Counted from the stretch's first letter, positions 51,712 through 59,450 are shown. The stretch is 64,000 nt of DNA from Gp1-AA145 sp963757135 (GCA_963757135.1 CAVWQE010000002.1:62001-126000); one strand, 5' to 3'. Numbers and translations: made by a program. Notes: a model not told the origin generated them from the letters alone.

Positions 51712-52504
51712 TCAGCCGGTCCTGGTGCGTACCGTGGGCCCGCTCCACCCGTCCTTTGGCCTGCGGCGAACTGGCCGCGATGATCTCGATGCCCAGCTTC
51801 GCGCACATGCGCCCAAACTGCGTCACTGCCGGCTCTCCGCGCATGCGCTCTTGGGCATTCGGTGGGCGCACATAGACGTTCTTCCAGTCCGTGTACAGCG
51901 CTTGTGGCACCCCGTAGCGCTCGATCCAGCGCCGCAACACTGCCACCGCCGCCCAGATCGACTCCTCCGCCGTGAACCAGCCCAGCGCTTTCGTCGTGGC
52001 ATCGTCGACCATGTGCATCAGGCAGCTGCGCGGTCCGCGTTCCTCCAGCCATTGGTGAAAGCTTCCGTCCATCTGCACCAGTTCGCCAAAATGCGCCTTG
52101 GCTTCCCGCCGCTGGCGATACGGTTTCCGCCGCCGCTGCCTTTGCCACAGGCCGGCCTCTTTCAGCCAGCGCTGCAGGGTCTCAGCATGCACGGCAAGTC
52201 CGTCATCGCTGGCCAGATGCTCACAAGCCAACGTCGGGCCAAAATCCTCATACCGGGCCTGGACCTGTTTCAGTACTGCAGCTCGAAACTCCGCCGTGTA
52301 AGCCCGGTTCGATGCCCGCCCACAGTTGCCATCCTGCAGCGCCTTCGCTCCGCCCACCCAGTACCGCGCCCAGATCCGCTTGCTCTGCCGATAACTCAAC
52401 CCCAGCATCTCCGCCGCCTCGCACAATCGCAGACTGTGCGCCTTCACCCGCCCCATCACTTCCACTCGGCTCAACTCTTTCTTACTCAATCCCGTTCTCC
52501 CCAA
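51497..52504 (-). pseudogene. ISNCY-like transposase, C-terminally truncated
   Basis: A 335-residue frame. It has a helix-turn-helix (LCEAAEMLGLSYRQSKRIWA), then a DDE integrase core with Asp in VQMDGSFHQWLEE, Asp in ALYTDWKNVYV and Glu in GRVERAHGTHQDRL. The protein is homologous over its first ~319 residues and then crosses into IS481 copy A at 51548, so its last 16 residues are foreign. Related proteins usually extend ~100 residues further. TTG 52504 has GAGGAGGAAC about 7 bases upstream. The 5' part of a sister copy starts at 63390. Confidence 0.8.
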
Positions 52505-52587
52505 TCGCGGTTCCTCCTCGTCGGAGGAACTCTAAAGGGGACACTTCTAATGTGGTCTCAAGGGGACACTTTCAATGTGGTTCAACA
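51548..52587 (-). mobile_element. ISNCY-like element, partial copy fused to IS481 copy A
   Basis: The outer end at 52587 begins TGTTGAACCACATTG on the minus strand, exactly as the copy at 63307 does. Two near-identical 22-bp units (ACCACATT...GTGTCCCCTT) follow at 25-bp period. The inner end is cut at the junction with IS481. Confidence 0.8.
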
Positions 52588-52637
52588 GCGAAGGGGAGGA
52601 ACTTGTGTCGTTTGTGAGCTGACGGTTTAAGATCAGA

Positions 52638-52964
52638 ATGATGACTTCGAAAGAGTCGATGTATATCGCATTGGCAATCGTGGTTCCACTCACGATAATT
52701 TATTGGTCAACTCTGTCCTCGTCCAATTTTGCCCTGACGGCGATTCTATTCTTCTCTCTTTTCCCAGGCATGGCTGCCGGGCTCTTGATCGTTCCTCACG
52801 GAGGGACGATCCCGATGGAAATCTCGGCCGGGGTACTCGGAACCATAATTAACATCGGTGCGTGTGCTTGTTATTCGCGTAGCGGTAAAACTCTGGCACA
52901 AGCTGATGGCGTAAGACCCACACGGGCATTGCCCCCGAACTTCCGTAATCAAAGGGGTGCCTAG
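52638..52964 (+). CDS. Small membrane protein, 3' end altered by IS481 insertion
   Basis: A 108-residue frame with three hydrophobic stretches (MYIALAIVVPLTIIYWSTL, ALTAILFFSLFPGMAAGLLI, ISAGVLGTIINIGACACY). I recognise no family. IS481 copy B entered in codon ~104, so the current stop lies 13 bp inside the element. Removing the element and one 14-bp repeat would restore a frame that ends ...NFRNHCAG and stops at about 54152. Only the last few residues are changed, so the protein may still work. Before the insertions it was divergent from nuoA. Confidence 0.55.
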   Translation: MMTSKESMYIALAIVVPLTIIYWSTLSSSNFALTAILFFSLFPGMAAGLLIVPHGGTIPMEISAGVLGTIINIGACACYSRSGKTLAQADGVRPTRALPPNFRNQRGA

Positions 52965-54003
52965 GGAGATCGTATCCCCCGGAGTGGTTCAAGTAATAGT
53001 CCAAGAAAACAGGTGGAAGCAAACAGAGTTGGAGCGGCCAGCGGGGTTGGAGTTGCTCGACGATCTGCCAAGGGCTGAGGTTTTGTTTATGAGAGTTGGG
53101 ACGGACCAGGTTGAAGTAGAGCTGGTAGGTAAAGGCTTTGGCGAGGAAGTCGCCCCGACTGTGGAACGATTCCAGGTCAAAGAACTCATCTTCGACGAGG
53201 CGGTGAACGGTTTCCACATCGCTCTGGAAGGTGTGAGCGGCGGGAGGGATGCGAACGTGCTGGCTGTCGCCTAAAGCGGTGGGGAATCCGGTGGGGTGAC
53301 CGCGACGATCGTGGCCACCGATGAACTCGGAGCCGTTGTCGGTCTGCCAGACCAGATCGCGCAGAGAGATGCCGCAACGATCGAGGTGCTGCTGGATACG
53401 GGCGGCAAAGATGGAACTGGCAGCCGCAGAACGGCGCTCGGCAAAAGCCCAGAACAGCAGGCCGCTGCGCACTTCGCGGGCGGTGTATTCGACGGCCGGC
53501 AGATCGAAAGCCTGGGCCTGCGGCCAGTAGCGGGGAATATCGTCGAGATCCTTGGTGTCGGCGGAGATCTGCTGAAAGACGCGCCAGGTGGCTTTGATGT
53601 GGGCGAGGTCTTGTTTGCGCTGATACTTGCGCGGTCGTTTTTTGAGCAGGCCATGATGGCGCCAGATGCGTTCCAAGGCACGATGACTGAGAGGAAGGTC
53701 GAACTCCCGAATAAGACGACGAGCTCCGAAGGTGAACAGCTGCTGGCGGAGTGCGACGACCTGCTGTTCGATGTCGGCGGGAGTCTTGCCGGGCTGGCGA
53801 TGAGGGGCGCGAGAAACTTCGATGAGGCCGCGCGGTCCTTGCTGCTGATAACGGCGCAGCCACTTGCGCACAGTGGGAACGGTGGTTTGAAACAAGCGGG
53901 CGGTGGGTTTGATGCCGCGTTGTCGAGCCGACTGCACCAAACGCAAGCGATGATTGTAGGCGTCTCTCATCTCGCGAATCAGGACGAAGTAGGCGGTGGA
54001 CAC
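52849..54003 (-). CDS. IS481-like transposase, copy B (stop codon outside the element)
   Basis: A 384-residue frame with an HTH (TTVPTVRKWLRRYQQQG), an integrase core (WQTDNGSEFIGG, VETVHRLVEDEF) and start GTG 54003. The reading frame continues through the right terminal inverted repeat and leaves the element at 52952. The last ~34 residues and the stop come from the target gene on the opposite strand. Unless the true protein ends by another means, each insertion would give a different C-terminus. Otherwise it seems intact. Confidence 0.85.
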   Translation of the reverse strand: MSTAYFVLIREMRDAYNHRLRLVQSARQRGIKPTARLFQTTVPTVRKWLRRYQQQGPRGLIEVSRAPHRQPGKTPADIEQQVVALRQQLFTFGARRLIREFDLPLSHRALERIWRHHGLLKKRPRKYQRKQDLAHIKATWRVFQQISADTKDLDDIPRYWPQAQAFDLPAVEYTAREVRSGLLFWAFAERRSAAASSIFAARIQQHLDRCGISLRDLVWQTDNGSEFIGGHDRRGHPTGFPTALGDSQHVRIPPAAHTFQSDVETVHRLVEDEFFDLESFHSRGDFLAKAFTYQLYFNLVRPNSHKQNLSPWQIVEQLQPRWPLQLCLLPPVFLDYYLNHSGGYDLPRHPFDYGSSGAMPVWVLRHQLVPEFYRYANNKHTHRC

Positions 54004-54143
54004 AGCGGATTGTAGTCCCGGTCGCTGGCCTCCCGGCTTTTGCGGAGCCGTCCGGCCAGCTCCCTAACGCGTTTCTCGCTCAAGCATTTTAACTTCGCTA
54101 GGGGGATACGATGTGAGTAGGCTCTACCAAACTTCCGTAATCA
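52938..54143. repeat. 14-bp target-site duplication of IS481 copy B
   Basis: AACTTCCGTAATCA occurs at 52938-52951 and 54130-54143, exactly beside the two ends of copy B. Such length is within the range known for IS481-like elements. Confidence 0.85.
52952..54129 (-). mobile_element. IS481-like element, complete copy B (1178 bp)
   Basis: Bounded by 14-bp direct repeats. The terminal inverted repeats (52952-52980 and 54101-54129) are ~29 bp and share ATCGTATCCCCC and GCCTA. It is inverted relative to copy A (50446-51547), and the two seem identical where they overlap. The inverted pair brackets ~1.4 kb. Confidence 0.85.
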
Positions 54144-54194
54144 TTGCGCGGGCTGACTTTTTGAACGACACTAATCATTAATCGTTGACTCCAT

Positions 54195-54785
54195 ATGATC
54201 TTCGGCTTTAATACCGACATCAAGCACGAAGAGACGATCTACCACGTGCAGAGCGAGGCCCGCGAAGCCGACATGCTCTTGCAGACGCAGGTCTTCGTGC
54301 GCGGACGCTGCATCGGAAAACGCGCGACCCCATACGCCGAGCAGGCCAAAAGCCCCGGATTCACGGATCAGAAAAAAGAGGAAATTCTGCGCGAGCAACA
54401 CCGTGTGGTGCTTGATGCCATCCGCAATGGCCAACTTGAGCAGGTATTCGATAAGCGCGAGTCTCCCGAAACGATGGCTGCGATTAAGGAACTCGACATT
54501 CAGTGGCTGAACTCGGATTCCGTTCATTCCGACGATAAGCTGGCGATGAAGTTGCGCGCGACGGAAGACGGAAAGGGAATTGCCGCGGCGCGGCTAACCG
54601 TTCGTTTCGCACGACCAAATGCCGACCCGTTTTATACCCAGGTGACCACTGACGCGTCCGGCGACGCGGAACTGGCGTTCGAGGTCGAGGAGAGTTCGCT
54701 GCCCGAAGCGTCGCTGTTGGTGCAAGTGAACATCTCCGGGCGCACTGCCACGAGGAAATTTCAGCTGAGAAGAGTGGAAGGGTAG
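54195..54785 (+). CDS. Conserved-looking protein of unknown function
   Basis: A 196-residue protein that I do not recognise. The N-terminal half (FNTDIKHEETIYHVQSEARE, then ADMLLQTQVFVRGRCIGKR) is mixed alpha/beta. The middle is helical and charged (KKEEILREQHRVVLDAIRNG). The C-terminal ~70 residues (LTVRFARPNADPFYTQVTTD, then VQVNISGRTATRKFQLRR) look like a beta-sandwich. No signal peptide or membrane helix is present. ATG 54195 has no strong ribosome site. The sparse codon usage bias looks like that of neighbours, so it is likely native. Confidence 0.6.
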   Translation: MIFGFNTDIKHEETIYHVQSEAREADMLLQTQVFVRGRCIGKRATPYAEQAKSPGFTDQKKEEILREQHRVVLDAIRNGQLEQVFDKRESPETMAAIKELDIQWLNSDSVHSDDKLAMKLRATEDGKGIAAARLTVRFARPNADPFYTQVTTDASGDAELAFEVEESSLPEASLLVQVNISGRTATRKFQLRRVEG

Positions 54786-54796
54786 CACGCCCAGGA

Positions 54797-55036
54797 ATGA
54801 ATGATGCTCCGCTGAAACCGCTGCATTCCGCGACGTCGCTGATTCAATCCAAGCTCACTCGATTCGACCGTGTTTCCACAGATGAGCTATTAGCTTCGCT
54901 GCTGCCGTCGCAGCAGGGTTCACTCAAAGCGCGGCCGGATGGAACGATCTTGGATGGACATCACAGAATCGCAATCTTGCGTTTGCGTGGCATCGATGTT
55001 GACCATTTGCCGCGTGAGATAATTCCGAAAGAGTAG
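54797..55036 (+). CDS. ParB-N-like mini protein
   Basis: A 79-residue protein whose C-terminal half reads RPDGTILDGHHRIAILRLRG, the DGHHR motif of ParB/Srx-like folds, which bind nucleotide. There is no DNA-binding HTH or partner domain, so it is not a partition protein. It starts 11 bp after the preceding gene and ends 11 bp before a phosphatase gene, forming a compact three-gene unit. Its role is unknown. Confidence 0.6.
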   Translation: MNDAPLKPLHSATSLIQSKLTRFDRVSTDELLASLLPSQQGSLKARPDGTILDGHHRIAILRLRGIDVDHLPREIIPKE

Positions 55037-55047
55037 CAAATCTAGTC

Positions 55048-55569
55048 ATGGCTCCAAAATTATATTGGCTGACAAATTCGCCTTCCGGACGGCTTGCCAT
55101 TTCCGCTCGCCCGCGGGGCGGTGACTGGCTTGAGGATGAAGTGGAGGGCTGGCGTAAGGAAGGTGTGGACGTTGTAGTTTCGCTGCTCACTGAGTCCGAG
55201 AATGAGGAGTTGGACTTGACGAGGGAGGCTACGGTTGTCAGAGAAAAAGGAATTCGATTTTCTTCGTTTCCAATCGAGGATCGGGGTGTTCCGTCGTCCT
55301 CAGCGAAAATCGACAAACTGGTCGAACAACTCCGTACGGAAATTCAGCAGGGCAAGAGCGTCGTAATCCATTGCCGGCAGGGGATCGGGCGCTCTTCATT
55401 ACTTTCGGCAGCGGTGCTCGTCATGGGGGGCGAAGATCTCAAGCCTGTCCTCAGTCACATAAGTCAAGTGCGAGGGCTGGAAGTCCCCGAAACAGCCGAA
55501 CAACGAAACTGGCTGATTCAGTTTGGCAAGGCTCATGCCGGCAGAGATTTTGCGCGGCACACTCGCTGA
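55048..55569 (+). CDS. Dual-specificity / tyrosine protein phosphatase
   Basis: A 173-residue cysteine phosphatase. The P-loop is VVIHCRQGIGRSSLLSAAVL (HCx5R, near residue 111), and the general-acid Asp lies upstream in FPIEDRGVP. The length and fold resemble Cdc14-like or atypical DSPs. It probably removes phosphate from a protein or a small phosphoester. It is the last gene of the unit with the ParB-like protein; lepB is convergent. Confidence 0.83.
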   Translation: MAPKLYWLTNSPSGRLAISARPRGGDWLEDEVEGWRKEGVDVVVSLLTESENEELDLTREATVVREKGIRFSSFPIEDRGVPSSSAKIDKLVEQLRTEIQQGKSVVIHCRQGIGRSSLLSAAVLVMGGEDLKPVLSHISQVRGLEVPETAEQRNWLIQFGKAHAGRDFARHTR

Positions 55570-55577
55570 TTATCCGC

Positions 55578-56162
55578 TTATCTCAGCCTTCCCACCTTAT
55601 CCACCGGCCAATATCCGAAAACAGCTTTTCCATAGATGTAAGAGGAGTCCACGGGGCCGAAGTCGCGGCTGTCGTTCGACAGGCTGCGATGGTCACCGAG
55701 CACGAAGTATGAATCCGGCGGCACCACAGTTTCGGCATACGATCGATCATCCTGATAAACCGGCGGCACGTAATCCTCGACCAACGTCTTGCCGTTGAGC
55801 AGAACGCGTCCGTCGACGATGCGCACATGGTCGCCTGCCACCCCGATCACGCGCTTGATGAAGCTCTTCTGCGGGTCGCGCGGATAGCGGAACACAACGA
55901 TGTCGCCGCGTTGAATCGGCTCAATCCGATAGACGAACTTGTTGATGAAGATGCGCTCCTGATCGTCGAGCGAAGGCATCATGCTGGTGCCCTCGACCTT
56001 CACCGGTTGATATAAAAACACAATGATGAACGCCGAGATCGCCAGGGAGATCACGAGGTCGCGCAGCCATGCGGACATGAGCGCTGCGGCCTTACGTGGC
56101 GATTTGGGTTGTGGCGCGTTTAAAGGCGGATTGGGCTGGGAAATCTCAGGTCCTGCGGCCAT
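55578..56162 (-). CDS. lepB: Signal peptidase I
   Basis: A membrane-anchored serine protease that removes signal peptides. One helix (DLVISLAISAFIIVFLYQPV) precedes the catalytic Ser in VEGTSMMPSLDDQERIFINK. The catalytic Lys is in DPQKSFIKRVIGVAGDHVRI, and the C-terminal box is FVLGDHRSLSNDSRDFGPV. ATG 56162 (MAAGPEIS) gives 194 residues. The frame is open further upstream, but that part lacks family sequence. Confidence 0.95.
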   Translation of the reverse strand: MAAGPEISQPNPPLNAPQPKSPRKAAALMSAWLRDLVISLAISAFIIVFLYQPVKVEGTSMMPSLDDQERIFINKFVYRIEPIQRGDIVVFRYPRDPQKSFIKRVIGVAGDHVRIVDGRVLLNGKTLVEDYVPPVYQDDRSYAETVVPPDSYFVLGDHRSLSNDSRDFGPVDSSYIYGKAVFGYWPVDKVGRLR

Positions 56163-56273
56163 TGCAGTTTGTATTCTACTGGATTGGATGCGGATTTGTG
56201 AGCGGGCCGAGGTCGAATGAAAAGTCTCAATTTCGGGCCGAGCAGTCCCCGGCAGTCGAAACCGGGTATTGTG

Positions 56274-56294
56274 TATAATACTGTGTAGTATAAT
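56274..56294 (+). promoter_or_regulatory. mazEF promoter/operator
   Basis: Two TATAAT boxes (56274-56279 and 56289-56294) lie within a palindrome centred on ATACT-GTGT-AGTAT (56278-56291). It ends 6 bp before the antitoxin start. Such a dyad over the -10 box is the usual site for antitoxin autorepression. Confidence 0.6.
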
Positions 56295-56299
56295 CCACA

Positions 56300-56533
56300 A
56301 TGCAAACAATTCAGATTGTTCTCGAAAAGGCCCTCCTGCAGGCGACAGATCAGGCCGCGCGCCGGATGAAGCGTAATCGTTCGGCCCTGGTACGCGATGC
56401 GCTGCGGGAACACCTTCGCCGGTTGGAAATCCGGGCAAAAGAAGAGCGTGATCGCGCGGGTTATTCAAAACGTCGGCAGGAGCCGGATGAATCATCGGCC
56501 TGGGAAGCGGAGGGCGCGTGGCCGGCAGAGTAG
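56300..56533 (+). CDS. Ribbon-helix-helix antitoxin (MazE-like)
   Basis: A 77-residue protein. The beta-strand and two helices of an RHH fold (MQTIQIVLEKALLQATDQAA, then RMKRNRSALVRDALREHLRR) precede an acidic, disordered C-terminus (RRQEPDESSAWEAEGAWPAE) that would bind the toxin. The 3' end overlaps the toxin gene by 16 bases. It probably represses its own promoter. Confidence 0.82.
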   Translation: MQTIQIVLEKALLQATDQAARRMKRNRSALVRDALREHLRRLEIRAKEERDRAGYSKRRQEPDESSAWEAEGAWPAE

Positions 56534-56871
56534 CGAGAGGCGATGTGCGACTCTACCAGTTTTCCGCTCCCGACAAAAAGCGGCCAATCGTAGTTCTCAC
56601 TCGCGATAGCGCAATCGGTTATCTGACTTCGGTAACGGTCGCGCCAATCACATCGACCATTCGCGGGGTTCCCTCCGAGGTGGTTCTAAACGAAGATGAC
56701 GGGATGAAGTCGCTGTGTGCAGTCAACCTTCACAACGCAGTTACAGTCTCTCAGCAGCGATTAGGCAGGCGAGTGGCGCGTTTGAGTGCTGCGCGCATGA
56801 ATGAAATCTGCGCGGCTGTACGGTTCTCGTTGGGGTGCGAGTCGGGCAGTAACACATTCACTGGCGTTTAA
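56518..56871 (+). CDS. MazF/PemK-like endoribonuclease toxin
   Basis: A 117-residue protein with the MazF fold: GDVRLYQFSAPDKKRPIVVL, TSVTVAPITSTIRGVPSEVV with the conserved Thr/Ser/Arg, and SLCAVNLHNAVTVSQQRLG. It likely cuts mRNA at short sequences when the antitoxin is degraded. GTG 56518 is the start, translationally coupled to the antitoxin gene. Confidence 0.85.
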   Translation: MAGRVARGDVRLYQFSAPDKKRPIVVLTRDSAIGYLTSVTVAPITSTIRGVPSEVVLNEDDGMKSLCAVNLHNAVTVSQQRLGRRVARLSAARMNEICAAVRFSLGCESGSNTFTGV

Positions 56872-57010
56872 CGCCGATTGAGAGCAGACCGTTGTGGCCG
56901 CCGACCAAGGACCAACGACCCGACGAACGAGTTTCACCCTCCTTTTCCACACCTTCCGCTTCAACCTCTATCCCTGCTAAAATCTATAAAATCCACTCCC
57001 TGGAGAAACG

Positions 57011-58141
57011 ATGCAGGCTATCCTTGCGCTCGAAGACGGCCGCGTCTTCCGAGGCAAAGGCTACGGCGCCAAAGGCGAATGCTACGGCGAAGTCGTTTTT
57101 AATACTTCCATAACCGGCTACCAGGAAATTTTCACCGACCCCTCCTACGCCGGACAGATCGTCGTTTTAACCAATCCTCAAATCGGCAACTACGGCACCA
57201 ACGCTGAAGACAACGAAGCCACGCGGCCCTACATCGAGGGATTAGTAGTCCGCGAGTTTTCGCGGGTCAGCTCCAACTGGCGTTCGCAGCAGGTGGCGGA
57301 AGAATATCTCGAGCAGTTCAAGATTCCCGTCCTCGCCGACATTGACACGCGTGCCCTCGTTCGCCATCTGCGCGACAACGGTGTGATGCGTGGCGTGGTT
57401 TCGACAATCGAGATGGATGCCGCAAAGCTGGTCGCCAAAGCCAACTCGATTCCCAAGATGGACGGTCAGGACCTCGCGAAAGTCGTTACGACCAATCGGC
57501 CGTATGTGTGGGAGGTTGGCGAGCGCTCACACGAGCCGATCGAAGTTGTCGGCGTAAAAGACCAGCCGGAGCGCTTTCATGTAGTGGCTTACGATTTCGG
57601 CATCAAGCACAACATTCTGCGCAAGTTACGCAGCGAGTGCTGCCGCGTCACGGTCGTCCCGGCGCAGACTCCTGCCGAAGATGTGCTGGCGCTGAAGCCC
57701 GACGGCGTCTTTCTCTCGAACGGCCCCGGGGATCCCGAGCCCTGCACCTACGCCGTGGACAACATCCGCCGACTCATGGGACGCCAGCCCATCTTCGGCA
57801 TCTGTCTGGGCCATCAGTTGACCGGCATTGCCCTCGGCGGCAAGACTTTCAAACTCAAGTTCGGACACCACGGCGGCAATCACCCGGTGAAGCAACTGAA
57901 CACCGGCAAAATCGAGATCACCGCCCACAACCATAACTTCGCTGTCGATCCCGACTCGCTGCCGCAATCCGAAGTCGAACTTACGCACATTGACCTGAAC
58001 GATTCGACGCTCGAAGGGCTACGCCATCGCAACCTGCCGCTGTTCAGCGTGCAGTATCACCCGGAAGCGTCGCCGGGGCCGCATGATTCGCATTATCTGT
58101 TCAAAGATTTTGTGAAGCTGATGGAGGAGTGGAAGGGGTGA
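57011..58141 (+). CDS. carA: Carbamoyl-phosphate synthase small subunit
   Basis: A class I glutamine amidotransferase that supplies ammonia to CarB for pyrimidine and arginine synthesis. The N-terminal domain begins QAILALEDGRVFRGKGYGAK. The amidotransferase triad is seen as GICLGHQLTGIALGG (nucleophile Cys), with His and Glu in FSVQYHPEASPGPHDS. At 376 residues it is the standard length. GGAG lies ~8 bases before ATG 57011. carB is 1.3 kb away, with two genes in between. Confidence 0.97.
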   Translation: MQAILALEDGRVFRGKGYGAKGECYGEVVFNTSITGYQEIFTDPSYAGQIVVLTNPQIGNYGTNAEDNEATRPYIEGLVVREFSRVSSNWRSQQVAEEYLEQFKIPVLADIDTRALVRHLRDNGVMRGVVSTIEMDAAKLVAKANSIPKMDGQDLAKVVTTNRPYVWEVGERSHEPIEVVGVKDQPERFHVVAYDFGIKHNILRKLRSECCRVTVVPAQTPAEDVLALKPDGVFLSNGPGDPEPCTYAVDNIRRLMGRQPIFGICLGHQLTGIALGGKTFKLKFGHHGGNHPVKQLNTGKIEITAHNHNFAVDPDSLPQSEVELTHIDLNDSTLEGLRHRNLPLFSVQYHPEASPGPHDSHYLFKDFVKLMEEWKG

Positions 58142-58626
58142 GATCGAGTGCAAACTCTCGCCTGGTTGCCGCACCATACGTGCTCGGCTTCTTGGGAGTG
58201 CTCTTATTCTCCGATGTTCCTGGCTACGCCTGCCAAGAGGAATGCGTCATGTTCGCTACTCGGAGCGAGTACGCCGTCTTAGAAGATTTCGATGGCAAGC
58301 CTTTGCGCAATGCAGAAGTAATTGTTCGCGATGCCTCCAATGGAGAAAAGTGCTTTGGCGGACGATTTGGTTCGATCATAGGACATTTTAAAACGGATAA
58401 GAGTGGCCGTTTGAATCTTCAAAGGCTGAAAGCTGGAGACTATTGGATTACCTATATGGATCCACAGAAGGGAGAATCGTTCCTCGTATCAGTTGGGGAC
58501 GCAAGGGGGCCGAAAGAACCGCTCGAATTACAGCTAGATCACTTCATGAATGTTTGTTACTTGGTCGACGTGGAACGAAACGCTACAAAACCGCCGACCG
58601 GCTGGCCCAAGCCGCGTCGGGAATAA
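58138..58626 (+). CDS. Small exported protein with carboxypeptidase-regulatory-like fold
   Basis: A ~162-residue protein with a signal peptide (LVAAPYVLGFLGVLLFSDV). A single beta-sandwich follows (YAVLEDFDGKPLRNAEVIVR, GHFKTDKSGRLNLQRLKAGD, YWITYMDP), typical of transthyretin-like/CarboxypepD_reg domains. Cys residues near the mature N-terminus (YACQEECVM) could form a disulfide. The GTG start at 58138 overlaps the carA stop (GTGA). GTG 58129 is also possible. Its function is unknown; it may have been added to the carA operon recently. Confidence 0.62.
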   Translation: MRSSANSRLVAAPYVLGFLGVLLFSDVPGYACQEECVMFATRSEYAVLEDFDGKPLRNAEVIVRDASNGEKCFGGRFGSIIGHFKTDKSGRLNLQRLKAGDYWITYMDPQKGESFLVSVGDARGPKEPLELQLDHFMNVCYLVDVERNATKPPTGWPKPRRE

Positions 58627-58645
58627 CCGAGTGAGAGCTTTGAAA

Positions 58646-58702
58646 GGGCCCGCCTTCCAGGCGGGCCGTAAGAGGCCGTAAAAAGACCGCGGCTTTAGCC
58701 GC
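58646..58702. repeat. REP-like hairpins upstream of the RAYT gene
   Basis: Hairpin 1 has arms GGCCCGCC (58647-58654) and GGCGGGCC (58660-58667). Hairpin 2 has arms GCGGCT (58689-58694) and AGCCGC (58697-58702). Paired hairpins next to a Y1-type transposase are the usual BIME/REPtron layout. Confidence 0.8.
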
Positions 58703-58749
58703 CGGCGAAGCCAGATCGAACGCGAAGCGTTTCGCAAGAAAGGAGGACG

Positions 58750-59409
58750 ATGAAGCCGACCAGAGAACACGCGACCAACAATTCGCAGACCTACATGATC
58801 ACGACCTCCACTTGGGGGCGGCGCTCGCTCTTTCGCAATGAGCGGTGGGCGAAGCTCCTCATCGACACGCTTTATCACTATCGCGGCACGGCGTATCTGC
58901 TATACGAATTCGTCATCATGCCCGACCACATTCATGTGCTGCTCACGCCTAGCACGAGACTCGAGAAGACAGTCCAATTCATCAAAGGCGGATTCTCGTA
59001 TCGCGCCAAGAAAGAACTCGGGTCAAACATGGAGGTCTGGCAAAAGGGATTCTCCGATCATCGCATTCGCGATGCGAATGATTACTGGATTCATGTTTCG
59101 TATATCCATCAAAACCCCGTGAAGGAAAGATTTTGCGCGAAGGCGGATGAATTTCCCTATTCCTCCGCGCATGCGGGGTTTGATTTAGACGCCGTCCCTC
59201 AGGGGCTAAAGCCCAAAGTTTTTGCGGCGCCGCTTGCGGCACGCCTTGAAGGCGTGCCCTTTCAAAGCCAAGTCTCGAACGGCACGACTCCGGGTGAACT
59301 GGCTCAAAGCAAGATCCCGGACGGGGCCGGTGAAGGCGAGCACCCTCGGTGCAAAATCCCGAACGAAAACACCACATCCGAGACCGACACAAAGAGCAGG
59401 ACTGCGTGA
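58750..59409 (+). CDS. REP-associated tyrosine transposase (RAYT)
   Basis: A Y1/HUH nuclease of the TnpA_REP family. The HUH motif is FVIMPDHIHVLLTPSTR. The catalytic Tyr is in WIHVSYIHQNPVKERF. The core ends near residue ~140 (SSAHAGFD). The last ~75 residues (GLKPKVFAAPLAARLEGVPF, then SQVSNGTTPGELAQ) are encoded by REP-like palindromes and related iterations, so the tail is probably not functional. AGGAGG is placed well before ATG 58750. It sits between carA and carB. Confidence 0.85.
   Translation: MKPTREHATNNSQTYMITTSTWGRRSLFRNERWAKLLIDTLYHYRGTAYLLYEFVIMPDHIHVLLTPSTRLEKTVQFIKGGFSYRAKKELGSNMEVWQKGFSDHRIRDANDYWIHVSYIHQNPVKERFCAKADEFPYSSAHAGFDLDAVPQGLKPKVFAAPLAARLEGVPFQSQVSNGTTPGELAQSKIPDGAGEGEHPRCKIPNENTTSETDTKSRTA
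59203..59258. repeat. REP-like palindromes within the RAYT 3' coding end
   Basis: GGGC-TAAA-GCCC (59203-59214) is followed by a near-perfect stem GGCACGCCTT/AAGGCGTGCC (59238-59258). The spacing and the pair-of-hairpins layout match 58646-58702. The element is translated as part of the transposase tail. Confidence 0.75.
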
Positions 59410-59450
59410 CAAGCGGGATCACAAATGCCGACAGAGGAACTCACAACGGG

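Larger units (their letters stand above)
50432..52600. repeat. Near-identical 13-14-bp direct repeats flanking the IS481/ISNCY hybrid
   Basis: GCGAAGGAGGAGGA at 50432-50445 abuts the left end of IS481 copy A. GCGAAGGGGAGGA at 52588-52600 abuts the outer end of the ISNCY piece. They differ by one base gap. Copy B of the same IS has a 14-bp target duplication, so these look like a target-site duplication of the whole hybrid. Confidence 0.6.

Noticed and set aside
51356..52630. Long plus-strand frame across the insertion junction
   Set aside because: It is antisense to the ISNCY transposase and only fuses two elements. No family pattern is seen.
50446..54129. Composite transposon formed by two inverted IS481 copies
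   Set aside because: Copy B has its own 14-bp target duplication, and the outer flanks of the pair (GCGAAGGAGGAGGA and AACTTCCGTAATCA) do not match, so the copies inserted independently.
55578..56495. 305-residue version of lepB
   Set aside because: The first ~110 residues lack signal peptidase features and overlap the mazEF control region.
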